Shown: positions 1 through 8,797, numbered from the stretch's first letter. The stretch is 48,068 nucleotides of DNA from an uncultured Clostridia bacterium (GCA_945915065.1 CAMEER010000009.1:1-48068); one strand, 5' to 3'. Notes: a model not told the origin generated them from the sequence alone. Made by a program: numbers and translations.

Positions 1-1816
1 GCGCGCCGCACTTCACCTCAACGCCGTACTTCTCCATCATGGCGATATCCTTGGCAATGGTTTCATTGGCGATACGGAAGCTGGGGATCACATGGCGGGG
101 CACGCCGCCCAGCTCCTTCTCCCGCTCAAAGATGGTCACTGCCACACCGGAGCGGGCCAGGAAGTTGGCCGCCGCGATACCGGTGGGGCCGCCGCCGATG
201 ATGGCAGCCTTTTTGCCGGCCATCTTTTCGGTGGGACGAATGTTGGCCATGACAGCGCCATACCCCTTCCTGGCCGCCACCAGCTTGACGCCACGGATAT
301 GGACGGACTCCTCATAGAAGTTGCGGGAGCACTTGTTCTGACAGCGGTGGGTGCAGATGGTGCCGGTGATAAAGGGCAGCGGGTTCTTCTCAATGATCAG
401 CTTCAGCGCCGGGCCGTACAGGCCCTTGTTCACCAGCTCGATGTACTCGGGGATATCCTGTGCAATGGGGCAGCCGCCCTTGCAGGGTGCGGAGAAGCAG
501 TCGATCCAGGGCACGCCCTTGTCGCTCTTGCGGCTGGGCAGCGGCTTGATGGGCTTGACGTGATGCACGTCGGTATGGCTGGCGGTGGACATTTCGCAGA
601 TGGCCTCGGTGTCGGTACCGCTGAAAGGCTTGTAGGCCATGGGCTCCACCTTCTCCACCATCTGGCGCAGGCGGTTGTAGCCGCCGGACTTGAGGATGGT
701 GGTGGCCACGGTGATGGGCCAGATGCCGGCAGCAAACAGCTTGTCGCAGTTGAAATACTCCGCGCCGCCGGCAAAGGAGATCCGCATCTTACCCTTGAAC
801 TGGCGGGAAATCCGGTGACACATCTCGATGGTCAGAGGGAACAGACTGCGGCCGGACATGTACATCTCGTCATTGGGCAGCTCACCACGGGTAGTGTCCA
901 CGGGAAAGGTGTTGGACAGCTTCAGGCCGAACTCCAGGCCCTTGCTGTCGGCCAGTGCCTGCAAACGCTCGAACATGGGCACGGCGTCGGCCCACTGGAG
1001 ATCCTCGTTGAAATGGTGCTCATCGAACACGATGTAGTCGTAGCCCATGGAATCCAGCGTGCGCCGTGCTGTCTCATAACCCAGAATGGTGGGGTTGCAC
1101 TTGACAAAGGTGTGCAGGTGCTTCTCCGAGATCAGATAGCTGGCAATGCGTTCGATCTCATCGGGAGGACAGCCGTGGAGGGTGGACACGGTGACGCTGC
1201 GGCTGACACGGGGATCGATGGCGTCAATATAGGCGCTCTCCTCCGGGAACAGCTCCTTCAGAACGCTCTTGCACTCGCCGAAGATGGCAGTCTTGTTGGC
1301 GTCCATCATGCCGTCGATGTAGGTGTTGACCTTGTCTCCCTTGATCCCCTCCAGATCGTAGCCCACAGACATGTTGAACACGAAGCCGTTGGGATCGCCG
1401 AAGCCGTAGACCTTGGAAATTACCTTCAGGGCGCACCACGCCTTGATATACTCGTCCATGGCCTGGGGCACCGTCAGCTCGGTGGACCACTCCTGGTTAT
1501 AGCCCTCGTCATTGGCCAGAATACAGGGACGGGGCACGCAGGCCGCCAGCTCGGCGCCGTCCATCTTCTGGACGGTCTTGACCTCGAAGAAACGGGCGCC
1601 GGCCATATAGGCGGCGATAATGTTCTGAGCCAGCTGGCTGTTGGGACCGGCAGCAGGGCCAAAGGGCGTTTCGATACGCTCGCCGAAAATGGGCAGGCTC
1701 TTGCCGGTGGCATGATACGCCTTGCGGACACCAAAGATTTCGCCGGAGTTGGCGTATTCGGTAACCACCCAGTTCATCAGCGACTTAAAGGGAATCGGAT
1801 ACATTTTTTCAGACAT
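1..1816 (-). CDS. ygfK: YgfK-type putative selenate reductase subunit / GltD-like flavoprotein (partial)
   Basis: About 605 codons are visible; the 3' end lies beyond the window's left edge, so the gene is partial and has no stop here. The start is ATG at 1816, behind an AGGAG-type site (GAGAGGAGATAAACT). The first 400 or so residues resemble the dihydroorotate-dehydrogenase-like half of YgfK. Near residue 443 is a CKGGCP cysteine motif, and near 489 CTHRCQNKC, the Fe-S pattern of the glutamate synthase small-subunit family. Near 540 a GGGPTG Rossmann loop begins the FAD domain. In the family the protein is proposed to pass electrons in selenium-linked purine or hydroxylase pathways; its true substrate is unsettled despite the selenate reductase name. 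It lies 15 nt downstream of ssnA, the usual partner, so one transcript is likely. Confidence 0.85.
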   Translation of the reverse strand, partial: MSEKMYPIPFKSLMNWVVTEYANSGEIFGVRKAYHATGKSLPIFGERIETPFGPAAGPNSQLAQNIIAAYMAGARFFEVKTVQKMDGAELAACVPRPCILANDEGYNQEWSTELTVPQAMDEYIKAWCALKVISKVYGFGDPNGFVFNMSVGYDLEGIKGDKVNTYIDGMMDANKTAIFGECKSVLKELFPEESAYIDAIDPRVSRSVTVSTLHGCPPDEIERIASYLISEKHLHTFVKCNPTILGYETARRTLDSMGYDYIVFDEHHFNEDLQWADAVPMFERLQALADSKGLEFGLKLSNTFPVDTTRGELPNDEMYMSGRSLFPLTIEMCHRISRQFKGKMRISFAGGAEYFNCDKLFAAGIWPITVATTILKSGGYNRLRQMVEKVEPMAYKPFSGTDTEAICEMSTASHTDVHHVKPIKPLPSRKSDKGVPWIDCFSAPCKGGCPIAQDIPEYIELVNKGLYGPALKLIIEKNPLPFITGTICTHRCQNKCSRNFYEESVHIRGVKLVAARKGYGAVMANIRPTEKMAGKKAAIIGGGPTGIAAANFLARSGVAVTIFEREKELGGVPRHVIPSFRIANETIAKDIAMMEKYGVEVKCGA

Positions 1817-1831
1817 AGTTTATCTCCTCTC

Positions 1832-3175
1832 TTAGTACACGCGATGGTTCAGGTCGCCCCACAGCTTCTTGGCGGCCTCCAGAATGTGGGCATTCTCCGC
1901 TTCCTCGTCGATACCCACCAGCACCCGATCCTTCATCAGCAGCTTGCCGGCGGCAATGGTGGTCTGGCACTGGCGGCCGGTCATACCGAAAATCATGTGA
2001 CCGTCAATGTTCTCATCGGAGAAGGGGGTGTAGGGCTTGTAGTCCATGACGATGATGTCCGCCGCAGCGCCGGCCTTCAGCACGCCCAGCTGCTGGGGGA
2101 AGTACCGCGCGCCGATTTTGGCGTTGTTCTTAAACAGCATGTCGGTAACCTCGCACCAGGCCACATTGGGCAGGCAATTCTGGCTCCGCTGGGAGCAAAG
2201 CGCCACCTTCAGGGACTCCAGCATGTCGTTGGTATAGGCATCGGTGCCCATACCCAGCAGGATGCCCCGCTTGTGGAGCTGCAGCACCGGGCAGATGCCG
2301 ATGGCGTTGCCCATATTGGACTCGGGGTTATTCACCACCATGGCGCCGGTCTCCTTGATGATGTCCATTTCGGCGGTGTTCACATGAATGCAGTGGCCCA
2401 GAATGGTCTTTTCGCCCAGAATACCGTGATCCTGCAAACGCTGCACCGGACGGCGGCCGTAATTCTGCAGGCTGTCGTACACATCGTTCATGCCCTCGGA
2501 CACATGGATGTGGTAACCGGTGCGGCCATTGTTGGCCTCCACCATGCGGTCAAAGGTCTTGTCGGAGATGGTAAACAGGGCGTGACCGCCGAACATGGCC
2601 GCCAGCATGGGATCGTTCTCCTTCTGGCAGTAAGTGATGAAATCGGCATTCTCCTTGATGGCCTGCAGGCACTTCTCCTCGCCGTCCCGGTCGGAGACCT
2701 CATAGCACAGGCAGGAGCGCAGGCCCAGACGGCGGGACTCCTCGCTGATGGTAAACAGCGTACCGGGGATCTCGCCATAGCTGGCGTGATGGTCAAATAC
2801 GGTGGTAACGCCCTGCTTGATGGAATCGATGTACAGCGCCGTGGCGGAGGCACGGGTGCCGTCCATCATCAGATGGCGGTCGATGGCCCACCATGTGCCG
2901 TCCAGCACTTCATAGAAGTTGGTGGGATTGTTGCCCACAATGCTCAGGCCACGGGCCAGCGCGGAATAGATGTGGGTGTGAGCATTGATGAACGCCGGCA
3001 TGATCACGCCGCCCCTGGCGTCAAGGATCTCCGCGTCGGGATATTTGGCCCGCAGCGCGGCTTCCTCGCCCACCTCTACGATGTTGGCGCCCTCATAGGC
3101 CACCGCACCGTGCTCATAATAGCCCTTACCCTCGCAGTCTCGGGTAATCAGTCTGCCGTTGGTCAGTAAAGTCAT
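1832..3175 (-). CDS. ssnA: SsnA, putative selenium-metabolism aminohydrolase
   Basis: 447-residue member of the amidohydrolase superfamily (cytosine deaminase/chlorohydrolase-like). Metal-binding features are in order: NAHTH at 64-68 (HxH), DHH near 128-130, HIHVSEG near 222-228, GHCIHV near 260-265 and GTDAY near 310-314 (catalytic Asp). SsnA is found with YgfK and selenium-dependent molybdenum hydroxylases in purine-degrading anaerobes and probably deaminates or opens a purine-derived ring; the exact substrate is not known. The start is ATG at 3175 with CAGGAGG upstream. It is the first gene of a unit with ygfK. A 160-nt leader precedes it. There is no in-frame TGA, so it is not itself a selenoprotein. 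Confidence 0.88.
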   Translation of the reverse strand: MTLLTNGRLITRDCEGKGYYEHGAVAYEGANIVEVGEEAALRAKYPDAEILDARGGVIMPAFINAHTHIYSALARGLSIVGNNPTNFYEVLDGTWWAIDRHLMMDGTRASATALYIDSIKQGVTTVFDHHASYGEIPGTLFTISEESRRLGLRSCLCYEVSDRDGEEKCLQAIKENADFITYCQKENDPMLAAMFGGHALFTISDKTFDRMVEANNGRTGYHIHVSEGMNDVYDSLQNYGRRPVQRLQDHGILGEKTILGHCIHVNTAEMDIIKETGAMVVNNPESNMGNAIGICPVLQLHKRGILLGMGTDAYTNDMLESLKVALCSQRSQNCLPNVAWCEVTDMLFKNNAKIGARYFPQQLGVLKAGAAADIIVMDYKPYTPFSDENIDGHMIFGMTGRQCQTTIAAGKLLMKDRVLVGIDEEAENAHILEAAKKLWGDLNHRVY

Positions 3176-3343
3176 GGTCGTTTCCTCCTGTAAAAAAGTT
3201 CCAATGAACCACCACCGCCGCTAAATGCAAAAAATGTTCCAAACTCCCATGGAGTCTGAAACACTCAAGCATGCGCCGAGTGATAGTTGCAGCCCGTGCG
3301 CGAAGCACTTCCTTACAGCTACCAATCTTGGATTGTTGCTTCT
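3176..3343 (-). promoter_or_regulatory. Long 5' leader of ssnA with attenuator-like hairpin
   Basis: About 160 nt separate the inferred transcription start from the ssnA ATG. On the minus strand there is a GTGC-TTCGC-GCAC hairpin. Further down, an AGACTCC/GGAGTTT hairpin (near 3239-3255) is followed shortly by a run of T (near 3230), as in an intrinsic attenuator. I do not recognise a known riboswitch class in it. With the divergent promoter at 3438-3466, this accounts for the 319-nt gene-free stretch 3176-3494. Confidence 0.35.
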
Positions 3344-3372
3344 ATTTTACCAGAAATCCCTGTCAGATGCAA
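3344..3372 (-). promoter_or_regulatory. Promoter of ssnA-ygfK
   Basis: Minus-strand TTGCAT (3372-3367), 17-nt spacer, TAAAAT (3349-3344). A sigma-A-like match, positioned to give the long ssnA leader. Confidence 0.5.
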
Positions 3373-3437
3373 GCCCCAATTGTACCCTTTGCATGAAACT
3401 TATCCTCTTATTCAACCTTCATATTGCAAGTTGTGTA

Positions 3438-3466
3438 TTGACTCACATTATCTTGTGTGCTATATT
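3438..3466 (+). promoter_or_regulatory. Promoter of the SGNH hydrolase gene
   Basis: TTGACT at 3438-3443, 17-nt spacer, TATATT at 3461-3466. It ends 28 nt before the start codon at 3495, with AAGGAGG in between. Confidence 0.6.
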
Positions 3467-3494
3467 AGATATAAAAACAAGGAGGTGCTGCATC

Positions 3495-4175
3495 ATGTGC
3501 AACGTATGCTTTTACGGAGATTCGCTTTTGAAGGCCACCGTGCCGGATGCGGAGTTGAAATACCATTTTCATCTGCCGGAGATCATGGCCCGTTACCCTT
3601 CTGACCGGGTACAGATCATGAACCGGGCCAAGATGGGCGCCACTGTGTCCAAGGGACTGTCTCTGGTGGAGCACGACGTCGCCCGCGGTTTGGATGCCGA
3701 CTATGCCCTGATCTGCTATGGCGGCAACGACAGCGACTATAACTGGGCCGCCATTGCCGCCGACCCGGAGGGTGACCACCGGCCTCATACCGAGCGGGAA
3801 ACCTTCCGCCAAACGCTGGCGAACATCCTGTCACTGCTGTACCGACAGGGGATACAGCCGGTGCTGATGAGCCTGCCTCCCATCGACCCGCGGCGGTATC
3901 TCCGCTTTATCTGCCGCAACGGGCTGGACAGAAGCGCCATCATGCGTTGGCTGGGAGACGAGGAGATGATCTATCGCCATCAGGAGCTGTACAGCGATAC
4001 GGTGACGGAGCTGGCCTATGAAAGCGGTGTGCCGCTGATCCATGTACGTCAGGCGTTTTTGGCGGATCACCACATGAACGCCCTGATCGCTGCCGACGGC
4101 ATCCATATGACCATGGAGGGCTACGGCAAGCTGTTCGACACACTGGCCGACTGGCTGCGGCCGCAGCTGAGCTGA
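3495..4175 (+). CDS. SGNH/GDSL-family hydrolase
   Basis: 226 residues. ATG at 3495 is chosen because AAGGAGG lies just upstream and the family's first block starts at once: GDSL at 8-11 carries the nucleophile Ser10. GGND at 76-79 is block III (oxyanion Asn). DGIHMT at 201-206 supplies the catalytic Asp201 and His204. This is a complete SGNH esterase/lipase set, but the substrate (acyl ester, acetylated sugar or phospholipid) cannot be told from sequence. There is no signal peptide, so it is probably cytoplasmic. It is a single-gene unit with its own promoter and a strong terminator. The open frame extends upstream to 3225, but that part covers the promoter and is not coding. Confidence 0.85.
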   Translation: MCNVCFYGDSLLKATVPDAELKYHFHLPEIMARYPSDRVQIMNRAKMGATVSKGLSLVEHDVARGLDADYALICYGGNDSDYNWAAIAADPEGDHRPHTERETFRQTLANILSLLYRQGIQPVLMSLPPIDPRRYLRFICRNGLDRSAIMRWLGDEEMIYRHQELYSDTVTELAYESGVPLIHVRQAFLADHHMNALIAADGIHMTMEGYGKLFDTLADWLRPQLS

Positions 4176-4180
4176 AACAA

Positions 4181-4225
4181 AAACAGGAAGCCCTGCCTTT
4201 GCCAAAGCAGGGCTTCCTGTTTTTT
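4181..4225. terminator. Bidirectional terminator between SGNH hydrolase and thiT
   Basis: Perfect 16-bp stem (4181-4196 with 4207-4222), 10-nt loop, T-run after it on the plus strand and an A-run before it that serves the minus strand. It separates two convergent genes. Confidence 0.85.
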
Positions 4226-4260
4226 GAATCGCATACGGGAAACAAAGTGATTTGGGGAAA

Positions 4261-4821
4261 TTACTTCGCAGCCAGCAGATCCTCACCGGTCAGATACTTC
4301 TTCAGGGGCTTATAGGCCACAGCAAAGACCACCAGCGTGATGGCGATGTTAGGCAGCATATAGGCCAGGTTATACAGCAGGGAGTAGAACCAGGGGGACT
4401 TCATGGTGATGCCGAAGAACACATCGGGCATATACTCGGCCCAGATGGTAGCGCCCACCACATAGTGCACCAGGAAGCGGGCAAAACCGGCGATCAGCGT
4501 GCCGGTGAATACACCGCTCTTCTTGCGGGCCACCAGACCGGCTAAACCCAGCACCGTGAACGCCAGCAGATAGTCGCCGATGATGGACTGCCAGCCGATG
4601 GCAAAGCCGCCGTCAAACACAAACTGCAGCACGCCGAAAACAAAACCGCTCAGCAGGCCGGCGCCAAGGCCCCAACGCACGGCGTACAGCACCAGCGGGA
4701 CCATGGACAGCACGATGCTGCCGCCCCAAGGCATCTCCCACAGCTTGATAAAGCTGAGGATCTCGGCCACGGCCACCAGAACAGCGCCCTCGCACAGGGC
4801 ACGAAGCTTCATGTGATTCAT
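4261..4821 (-). CDS. thiT: Thiamine-specific ECF transporter S component ThiT
   Basis: 186-residue integral membrane protein with six likely hydrophobic helices and the ThiT signature region WEMPWGGSIVLSMVPL (about 29-44), whose tryptophan and glycines line the thiamine site in the family. It would bind external thiamine and work with a shared EcfA-A'-T energising module encoded elsewhere. The TPP riboswitch directly upstream supports the substrate strongly. ATG at 4821 follows a TAGGAGG-like site. A second ATG at 4812 (MKLRAL) is possible. Confidence 0.92.
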   Translation of the reverse strand: MNHMKLRALCEGAVLVAVAEILSFIKLWEMPWGGSIVLSMVPLVLYAVRWGLGAGLLSGFVFGVLQFVFDGGFAIGWQSIIGDYLLAFTVLGLAGLVARKKSGVFTGTLIAGFARFLVHYVVGATIWAEYMPDVFFGITMKSPWFYSLLYNLAYMLPNIAITLVVFAVAYKPLKKYLTGEDLLAAK

Positions 4822-4873
4822 TGTTGATACCTCCTAAGAAAACATACTCTGTCCGGAGGCGGCTTTTAAAGAA

Positions 4874-4903
4874 ACACCGCATTGCGGCGATGCAATGCGG
4901 TGA
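4874..4903 (-). terminator. Terminator hairpin of the TPP riboswitch expression platform
   Basis: Minus-strand hairpin CACCGCATTGC / GCAATGCGGTG (4902-4892 with 4885-4875) followed by TTTCTTT, between the TPP aptamer and thiT. TPP binding would favour this terminator and stop thiT transcription. Confidence 0.7.
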
Positions 4904-4915
4904 AAAAGTACGCTC

Positions 4916-5016
4916 ACTATAACCACATTCCTACGCCGGCATTATCCGGATCAGGTTCGAGGGATCACAGCGGCGATACGCTGTATCTCAGCCGGTTTGC
5001 ACCAGCACCCCTTGTA
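4916..5016 (-). promoter_or_regulatory. TPP riboswitch (THI element) of thiT
   Basis: On the minus strand the conserved pieces appear in order: AGGGGTGC, GCTGAGAT, then CCTGATCCGGATAATGCCGG and CGTAGGAA. These are the pyrimidine- and pyrophosphate-sensing arms of the TPP aptamer. An intrinsic terminator follows. Confidence 0.95.
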
Positions 5017-5026
5017 TTGTGAAGCT

Positions 5027-5055
5027 ATCATAGCACACAGGTTGGTTTATGTCAA
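5027..5055 (-). promoter_or_regulatory. Promoter of thiT
   Basis: Minus-strand TTGACA (5055-5050), 17-nt spacer, TATGAT (5032-5027), just upstream of the TPP aptamer. Confidence 0.65.
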
Positions 5056-5086
5056 GATGGTATCATGGTTTTTCGCTTCAGAAAAG

Positions 5087-6640
5087 TCACATCCACATGG
5101 CAAACAGCCGCAGTAACGTGCCCAGCGCCTTACGATACCACGGCCGGCTCTTCCAGCGTCCCATAGTCACCCGCTCACCGGCGTCTATGATTCTGGTCAT
5201 GTCGGCCGCCAACGGCTGGGACACTGCCGTTCCGTACAGCAGCGTACCACACTCGAAATGCAGCTGGAAACTGCGATAGTCCATGTTTACCGAGCCCACA
5301 AAGGCTATCCGGCCGTCCACCAGTACGCTCTTGCCGTGGAGCAGCCCCGGTGTGAAGGTGTAGATCTCCACCCCATGGCGGAGCAGCTCGCCCCAGTAGC
5401 TTTCTGCCACCAGATAGGCAAACTTGTGATCGGGGATACCGGGCATCAGCAGCTGCGTTTTCACGCCGCAGTCCGCCGCCATACACAGCGCACGCATCAT
5501 TGGCTCGTCAATGGCCAGATACGGCGTGGTAACGGTCAGCGTCTCCCGGGCGCCGGTGATCAGCTGCAAAAAGGCGTCCTCAGCGGTGTTGATGGGATTG
5601 TTGTCCGGTCCGTCCACAAAGGGCTGGACAAAGCCTTCCCCCTCCACGCCAAAGCGCGGCCGGTACTGGTCATACCCCTTGTCCAGCGTGCCGCCCATGC
5701 GCTCCCACAGGTTGATAAACTCACGGGTCAGTCCCCATGCGCCCTGTCCGGTCAGCCGCACGCCGCAATCCTTCCAATAGCCGAAACGCTCCATAATGTT
5801 GGCGTATTCGTCCGCCAGATTGGCGCCTCCGGTATACGCCACCTCGCCATCGATACAGGCGATCTTCCGGTGGTCACGGTAGTTGAAGTACAGCCGGTTC
5901 ACATACTGATGCACCGGATTGAAGATTTTGATCTTCACCCCGATCTCTTTTAACGCGGCGATCTCCTCGCCGCCAAAACGCATCATGCTGCCAAAGTCAT
6001 CAAAGAGGAAACAGATCTCCACTCCCTCCGCCCGTTTACGGCGGAAAACCGCCAGCATCCGGTCAAAGATATCGCCCCGGGCCACAATATAGTACTCCAG
6101 AAAGATAAACCGCTTCGCCTGCTCCATACAGGCCAGCAGATCATTGAGATATACCTCACCGGTCTCCAGATATACCGCCTCAGTGCCGCCGTACAGCGGA
6201 AAACCCCTCCGGGTCATGTACTCCGCCAAACGGCTCCACTCCGGTGACTGCTGCTGCAGCGCCGTCATAGCGGAAGCGCACTGTTCCCTCTGGGCAGCAC
6301 TCTGCGCCGGAACCGGCACCTTTTTCAGTGACAGCCGCTTGGCACTGCTTTCGCCGTTCCACAGCAAATAGAGGATCAGTCCCGCCACCGGCACTGCCAG
6401 AATCAGCAGGATCCAGCCGATCTTATAGCTGCTGCTGCCGGGTCTGTTATACACCCGGATGGCGCAGATCAACGCCAGCACCTCCAGCAGTCCATACGCC
6501 AGCGCCATCTTCTGCTGAAGCAGCACAGAAAGCCCCACCACCAGCGCGATCTGCGCCAGCAGCAGCACAGCCACCAAAGCCAGACGCAGTCCCGCGCCGA
6601 TGCGGCGTTCTGTTTTCTGTTGTACCTGGTACTTCTTCAT
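5087..6640 (-). CDS. cls: Cardiolipin synthase (phospholipase D family)
   Basis: 517 residues, typical for bacterial cardiolipin synthase. Two or more hydrophobic helices occupy roughly residues 18-95, anchoring the enzyme in the membrane. Two HKD motifs are visible: HRKIACIDGEVAYTGGAN from about 257 and HGKSVLVDGRIAFVGSVN from about 434, together forming the active site that joins two phosphatidylglycerols into cardiolipin. The protein ends in a hydrophobic/aromatic tail, as usual. It lies 26 nt after pncB and is probably cotranscribed with it. I see no clear terminator between its stop and the thiT promoter. Confidence 0.92.
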   Translation of the reverse strand: MKKYQVQQKTERRIGAGLRLALVAVLLLAQIALVVGLSVLLQQKMALAYGLLEVLALICAIRVYNRPGSSSYKIGWILLILAVPVAGLILYLLWNGESSAKRLSLKKVPVPAQSAAQREQCASAMTALQQQSPEWSRLAEYMTRRGFPLYGGTEAVYLETGEVYLNDLLACMEQAKRFIFLEYYIVARGDIFDRMLAVFRRKRAEGVEICFLFDDFGSMMRFGGEEIAALKEIGVKIKIFNPVHQYVNRLYFNYRDHRKIACIDGEVAYTGGANLADEYANIMERFGYWKDCGVRLTGQGAWGLTREFINLWERMGGTLDKGYDQYRPRFGVEGEGFVQPFVDGPDNNPINTAEDAFLQLITGARETLTVTTPYLAIDEPMMRALCMAADCGVKTQLLMPGIPDHKFAYLVAESYWGELLRHGVEIYTFTPGLLHGKSVLVDGRIAFVGSVNMDYRSFQLHFECGTLLYGTAVSQPLAADMTRIIDAGERVTMGRWKSRPWYRKALGTLLRLFAMWM

Positions 6641-6666
6641 ATGGCTCCTTTCGGAAAACTGTGATC

Positions 6667-8118
6667 TCAGCTGCGGTTCTTACGCAGCAGCTCCTGCTGG
6701 ATATCCCACAGCTTCTGGCTCAGATCCACATAGTAGGTCTGGGGATTGTCGAAACGCTTGATCTCGTCCCACAAGGTATCCACCTGCTGCTTGCAGTAGC
6801 TCTGGATCTCCTTCAGCGACGGGGACTGATACACCCGTTTCCCCTTCAGGAACACAGGCAACAACAGCTCTCTGGCTTCGAAATTGCATACATTCTTGGT
6901 TTTCCAGGTGGCATAGGGATCAAACAGCATCAGCGGCTGGCTTTCGTCCACCGTCTCATCATAGACGGTCATATAGTCCGCGATGGCCTTGCCGTTGTCC
7001 CGGTTATACAGGCGGTACACCTTCTTGAAGTGCGGAATGGTGATCTTCTCCACGTTTTCACTGCACTTGATCTTGGGGATAATCTCGCCCTTTTCGTTTT
7101 CCACGGCGGTCAGCTTGTACACGCCGCCGAACACCGGCTCGCTCTTGGCGGTGATCATCCGCTCACCCACGCCAAACATATCGATCTGGGCGCCCTGCAA
7201 AAACAGGTTCTGGATCAGCCGCTCATCCAGCGAATTGGATACGCTGATCTGGCACTCCGGCCAGCCGGCCTCGTCCAGCATCCTGCGGGCCTCCTGGCTG
7301 AGATAGGCCATATCGCCGCTGTCCAGACGGATGCCGCACTTCGTAATGCCCATGGGCCGCAGCACCTCATTGAAGGCGCGGATGGCGTTGGGCACACCGG
7401 ATTTCAGGGTGTTGTAGGTGTCCACCAGCAGCGTGGCATTGGTGGGGTAGGTCTCACAGTAGGTTTTGAAAGCCTCGTACTCGCTGTCGAACATCTGCAC
7501 CCACGCATGGGCCATGGTGCCGCCGGCAGGCACGCCGTACAACTGGTCGGAGATGGTGCAGGCGGTACCGGCACAGCCGCCGATGTAGGCGGCACGGGCG
7601 CCCACGATGGCCGCGTCCGCACCCTGTGCCCGGCGGGAGCCGAACTCCAGCACCGTGCGCCCCATGGCGGCCCGCCAGATGCGGTTGGCCTTGGTGGCGA
7701 TCAGACTCTGGTGATTGATGGTCAGCAGCGTAAACGTCTCGATCAGCTGCGCCTCGATGGACGGCGCGCGTACCACCACCATCGGCTCCCGGGGAAACAC
7801 AGGCGTTCCTTCCGGGATGGCGTAGATATCGCCGGTAAAACGGAAGTGGCGCAGATAGTCCAAAAACTCCTCGCAGAACAGGTTGCGCCCACGGAGATAG
7901 GCGATATCCTCCTCGCTGAAATGCAGGTTTTCGATATAGTCGATCAGCTGCTCCAGACCGGCTGCGATGGCATAGCCGCCTTCATCGGGCACCTTGCGGA
8001 AGAACACATCGAAATAGGTAATGCGATCCTTGTACCCGTTGCGGAAGTATCCGTTGCCCATGGTCAACTCATAAAAGTCGCACAGCATGGTCATGTTCAG
8101 CTTTTCAGCAGTATTCAT
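6667..8118 (-). CDS. pncB: Nicotinate phosphoribosyltransferase
   Basis: 483 residues. It makes nicotinate mononucleotide from nicotinate and PRPP in NAD salvage. The N-terminus MLCDFYELTMGNGYF and internal segments such as FGSRRAQG, GTMAHAW and IRLDSGD match the Firmicutes PncB family across its full length. Start ATG at 8118 follows a CAGGAAATG context. It is the first gene of a pair with cls. The next step in the pathway is encoded in this window by the NadD half of the fusion at 17596-18801. Confidence 0.93.
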   Translation of the reverse strand: MNTAEKLNMTMLCDFYELTMGNGYFRNGYKDRITYFDVFFRKVPDEGGYAIAAGLEQLIDYIENLHFSEEDIAYLRGRNLFCEEFLDYLRHFRFTGDIYAIPEGTPVFPREPMVVVRAPSIEAQLIETFTLLTINHQSLIATKANRIWRAAMGRTVLEFGSRRAQGADAAIVGARAAYIGGCAGTACTISDQLYGVPAGGTMAHAWVQMFDSEYEAFKTYCETYPTNATLLVDTYNTLKSGVPNAIRAFNEVLRPMGITKCGIRLDSGDMAYLSQEARRMLDEAGWPECQISVSNSLDERLIQNLFLQGAQIDMFGVGERMITAKSEPVFGGVYKLTAVENEKGEIIPKIKCSENVEKITIPHFKKVYRLYNRDNGKAIADYMTVYDETVDESQPLMLFDPYATWKTKNVCNFEARELLLPVFLKGKRVYQSPSLKEIQSYCKQQVDTLWDEIKRFDNPQTYYVDLSQKLWDIQQELLRKNRS

Positions 8119-8175
8119 TTCCTGTAAAACCTCAAATTCTCAATAATCCCCACTCGGGGTGTAAAGTATTATATC

Positions 8176-8203
8176 ATTATAGCACAATTTTAACAATTGG
8201 CAA
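8176..8203 (-). promoter_or_regulatory. Promoter of pncB-cls
   Basis: Minus-strand TTGCCA (8203-8198), 16-nt spacer, TATAAT (8181-8176). An alternative overlapping TTGTTA-N17-TATAAT reads a few bases further down. No clear NiaR operator was recognised. Confidence 0.55.
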
Positions 8204-8303
8204 CCATTTCCGCCATCTTTTCGCTTTCCGGCTGTCAAAAAGGGCCTCAACCACCGGTCGGTTGCTTTTCCCGGCGGTTCTATCTCTGCCGCCCGTATTC
8301 ATA

Positions 8304-8355
8304 GAAAAAGGCACCGTATGGCTTCAACAGCCATACGGTACCTTCTCTGTTTTTT
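8304..8355. terminator. Terminator after the CD1247-like gene
   Basis: 14-bp stem (8310-8323 with 8329-8342; one wobble) with a 5-nt loop. On the minus strand it is followed by CTTTTTC. The plus side has a later T-run, so it may act both ways. Confidence 0.75.
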
Positions 8356-8368
8356 TGAAGCGAGTCGC

Positions 8369-8797
8369 TTACTCCTCGTCCTCGTCGGCGTCATTCAGCG
8401 CGTTGGCCAGATCGCTCAGATCGAACTCCAGCTTTGTGCCGCAGTTGGGACATACCACCTCGCCGTCCTCCAGAACGGACTCGTCGAAGTAGACTTCCTC
8501 TTCGCATTCGGGGCAAGTGGTCATGAAGCAGTCCTCTTCCTCGTCCTCATCGTCGTCCCACTCATCCTCGTCTTCCATCTCGTAGAGAGTCTCCTCCACG
8601 TCGGACAGGTCATCGCTGACGGCGTCCAGACCGTCCTCGATATCCACCATCTCGTCCTGCATGTCGGCAATCTCCTCCGCCATATCATCCAGCACGTCGA
8701 TGATGGCAGCGATCAGCTTGCCTTCCTTGCTCTCCGTGTCCAGCGTCAGGCCCTCGGCCAGGCCCTTCAGATACGCTACCTTTTCAGAAATACCCAT
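8369..8797 (-). CDS. CD1247-type acidic protein with C-terminal zinc ribbon
   Basis: 142 residues from ATG 8797, preferred over ATG 8803 because AAAGGAG sits 7 nt from it but only 1 nt from the upstream ATG. The N-terminal part (GISEKVAYLKGLAEGL) is the conserved domain of the Clostridia family named after C. difficile CD1247. A very acidic middle is followed by a two-CxxC zinc ribbon (CPECEEEV and CPNCGTKL). The family has no established function. The layout suggests a small nucleic-acid- or protein-binding adaptor, but this is inference. It lies 63 nt downstream of efp without a good promoter and may be read through from it. Confidence 0.8.
   Translation of the reverse strand: MGISEKVAYLKGLAEGLTLDTESKEGKLIAAIIDVLDDMAEEIADMQDEMVDIEDGLDAVSDDLSDVEETLYEMEDEDEWDDDEDEEEDCFMTTCPECEEEVYFDESVLEDGEVVCPNCGTKLEFDLSDLANALNDADEDEE

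Noticed and set aside
92-3169. 1025-codon open frame on the plus strand across ygfK and ssnA
   Set aside because: It is antisense to two well-supported genes, crosses their junction, has no domain, and arises from GC-rich codon bias.
1-3175. Selenocysteine codon in ygfK or ssnA
   Set aside because: No in-frame TGA is present in either frame within the window; their link with selenium is by pathway only.
3225-3494. Upstream extension of the SGNH hydrolase frame
   Set aside because: It covers the promoter at 3438-3466 and the ssnA leader; AAGGAGG and family homology start at 3495.
4945-4965. GGTTCGA-like stretch that recalls a tRNA T-arm
   Set aside because: It is part of the TPP aptamer; no acceptor or anticodon arms can be drawn.
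8119-8303. NiaR (niacin repressor) operator at pncB
   Set aside because: No convincing repeat was visible around the promoter.
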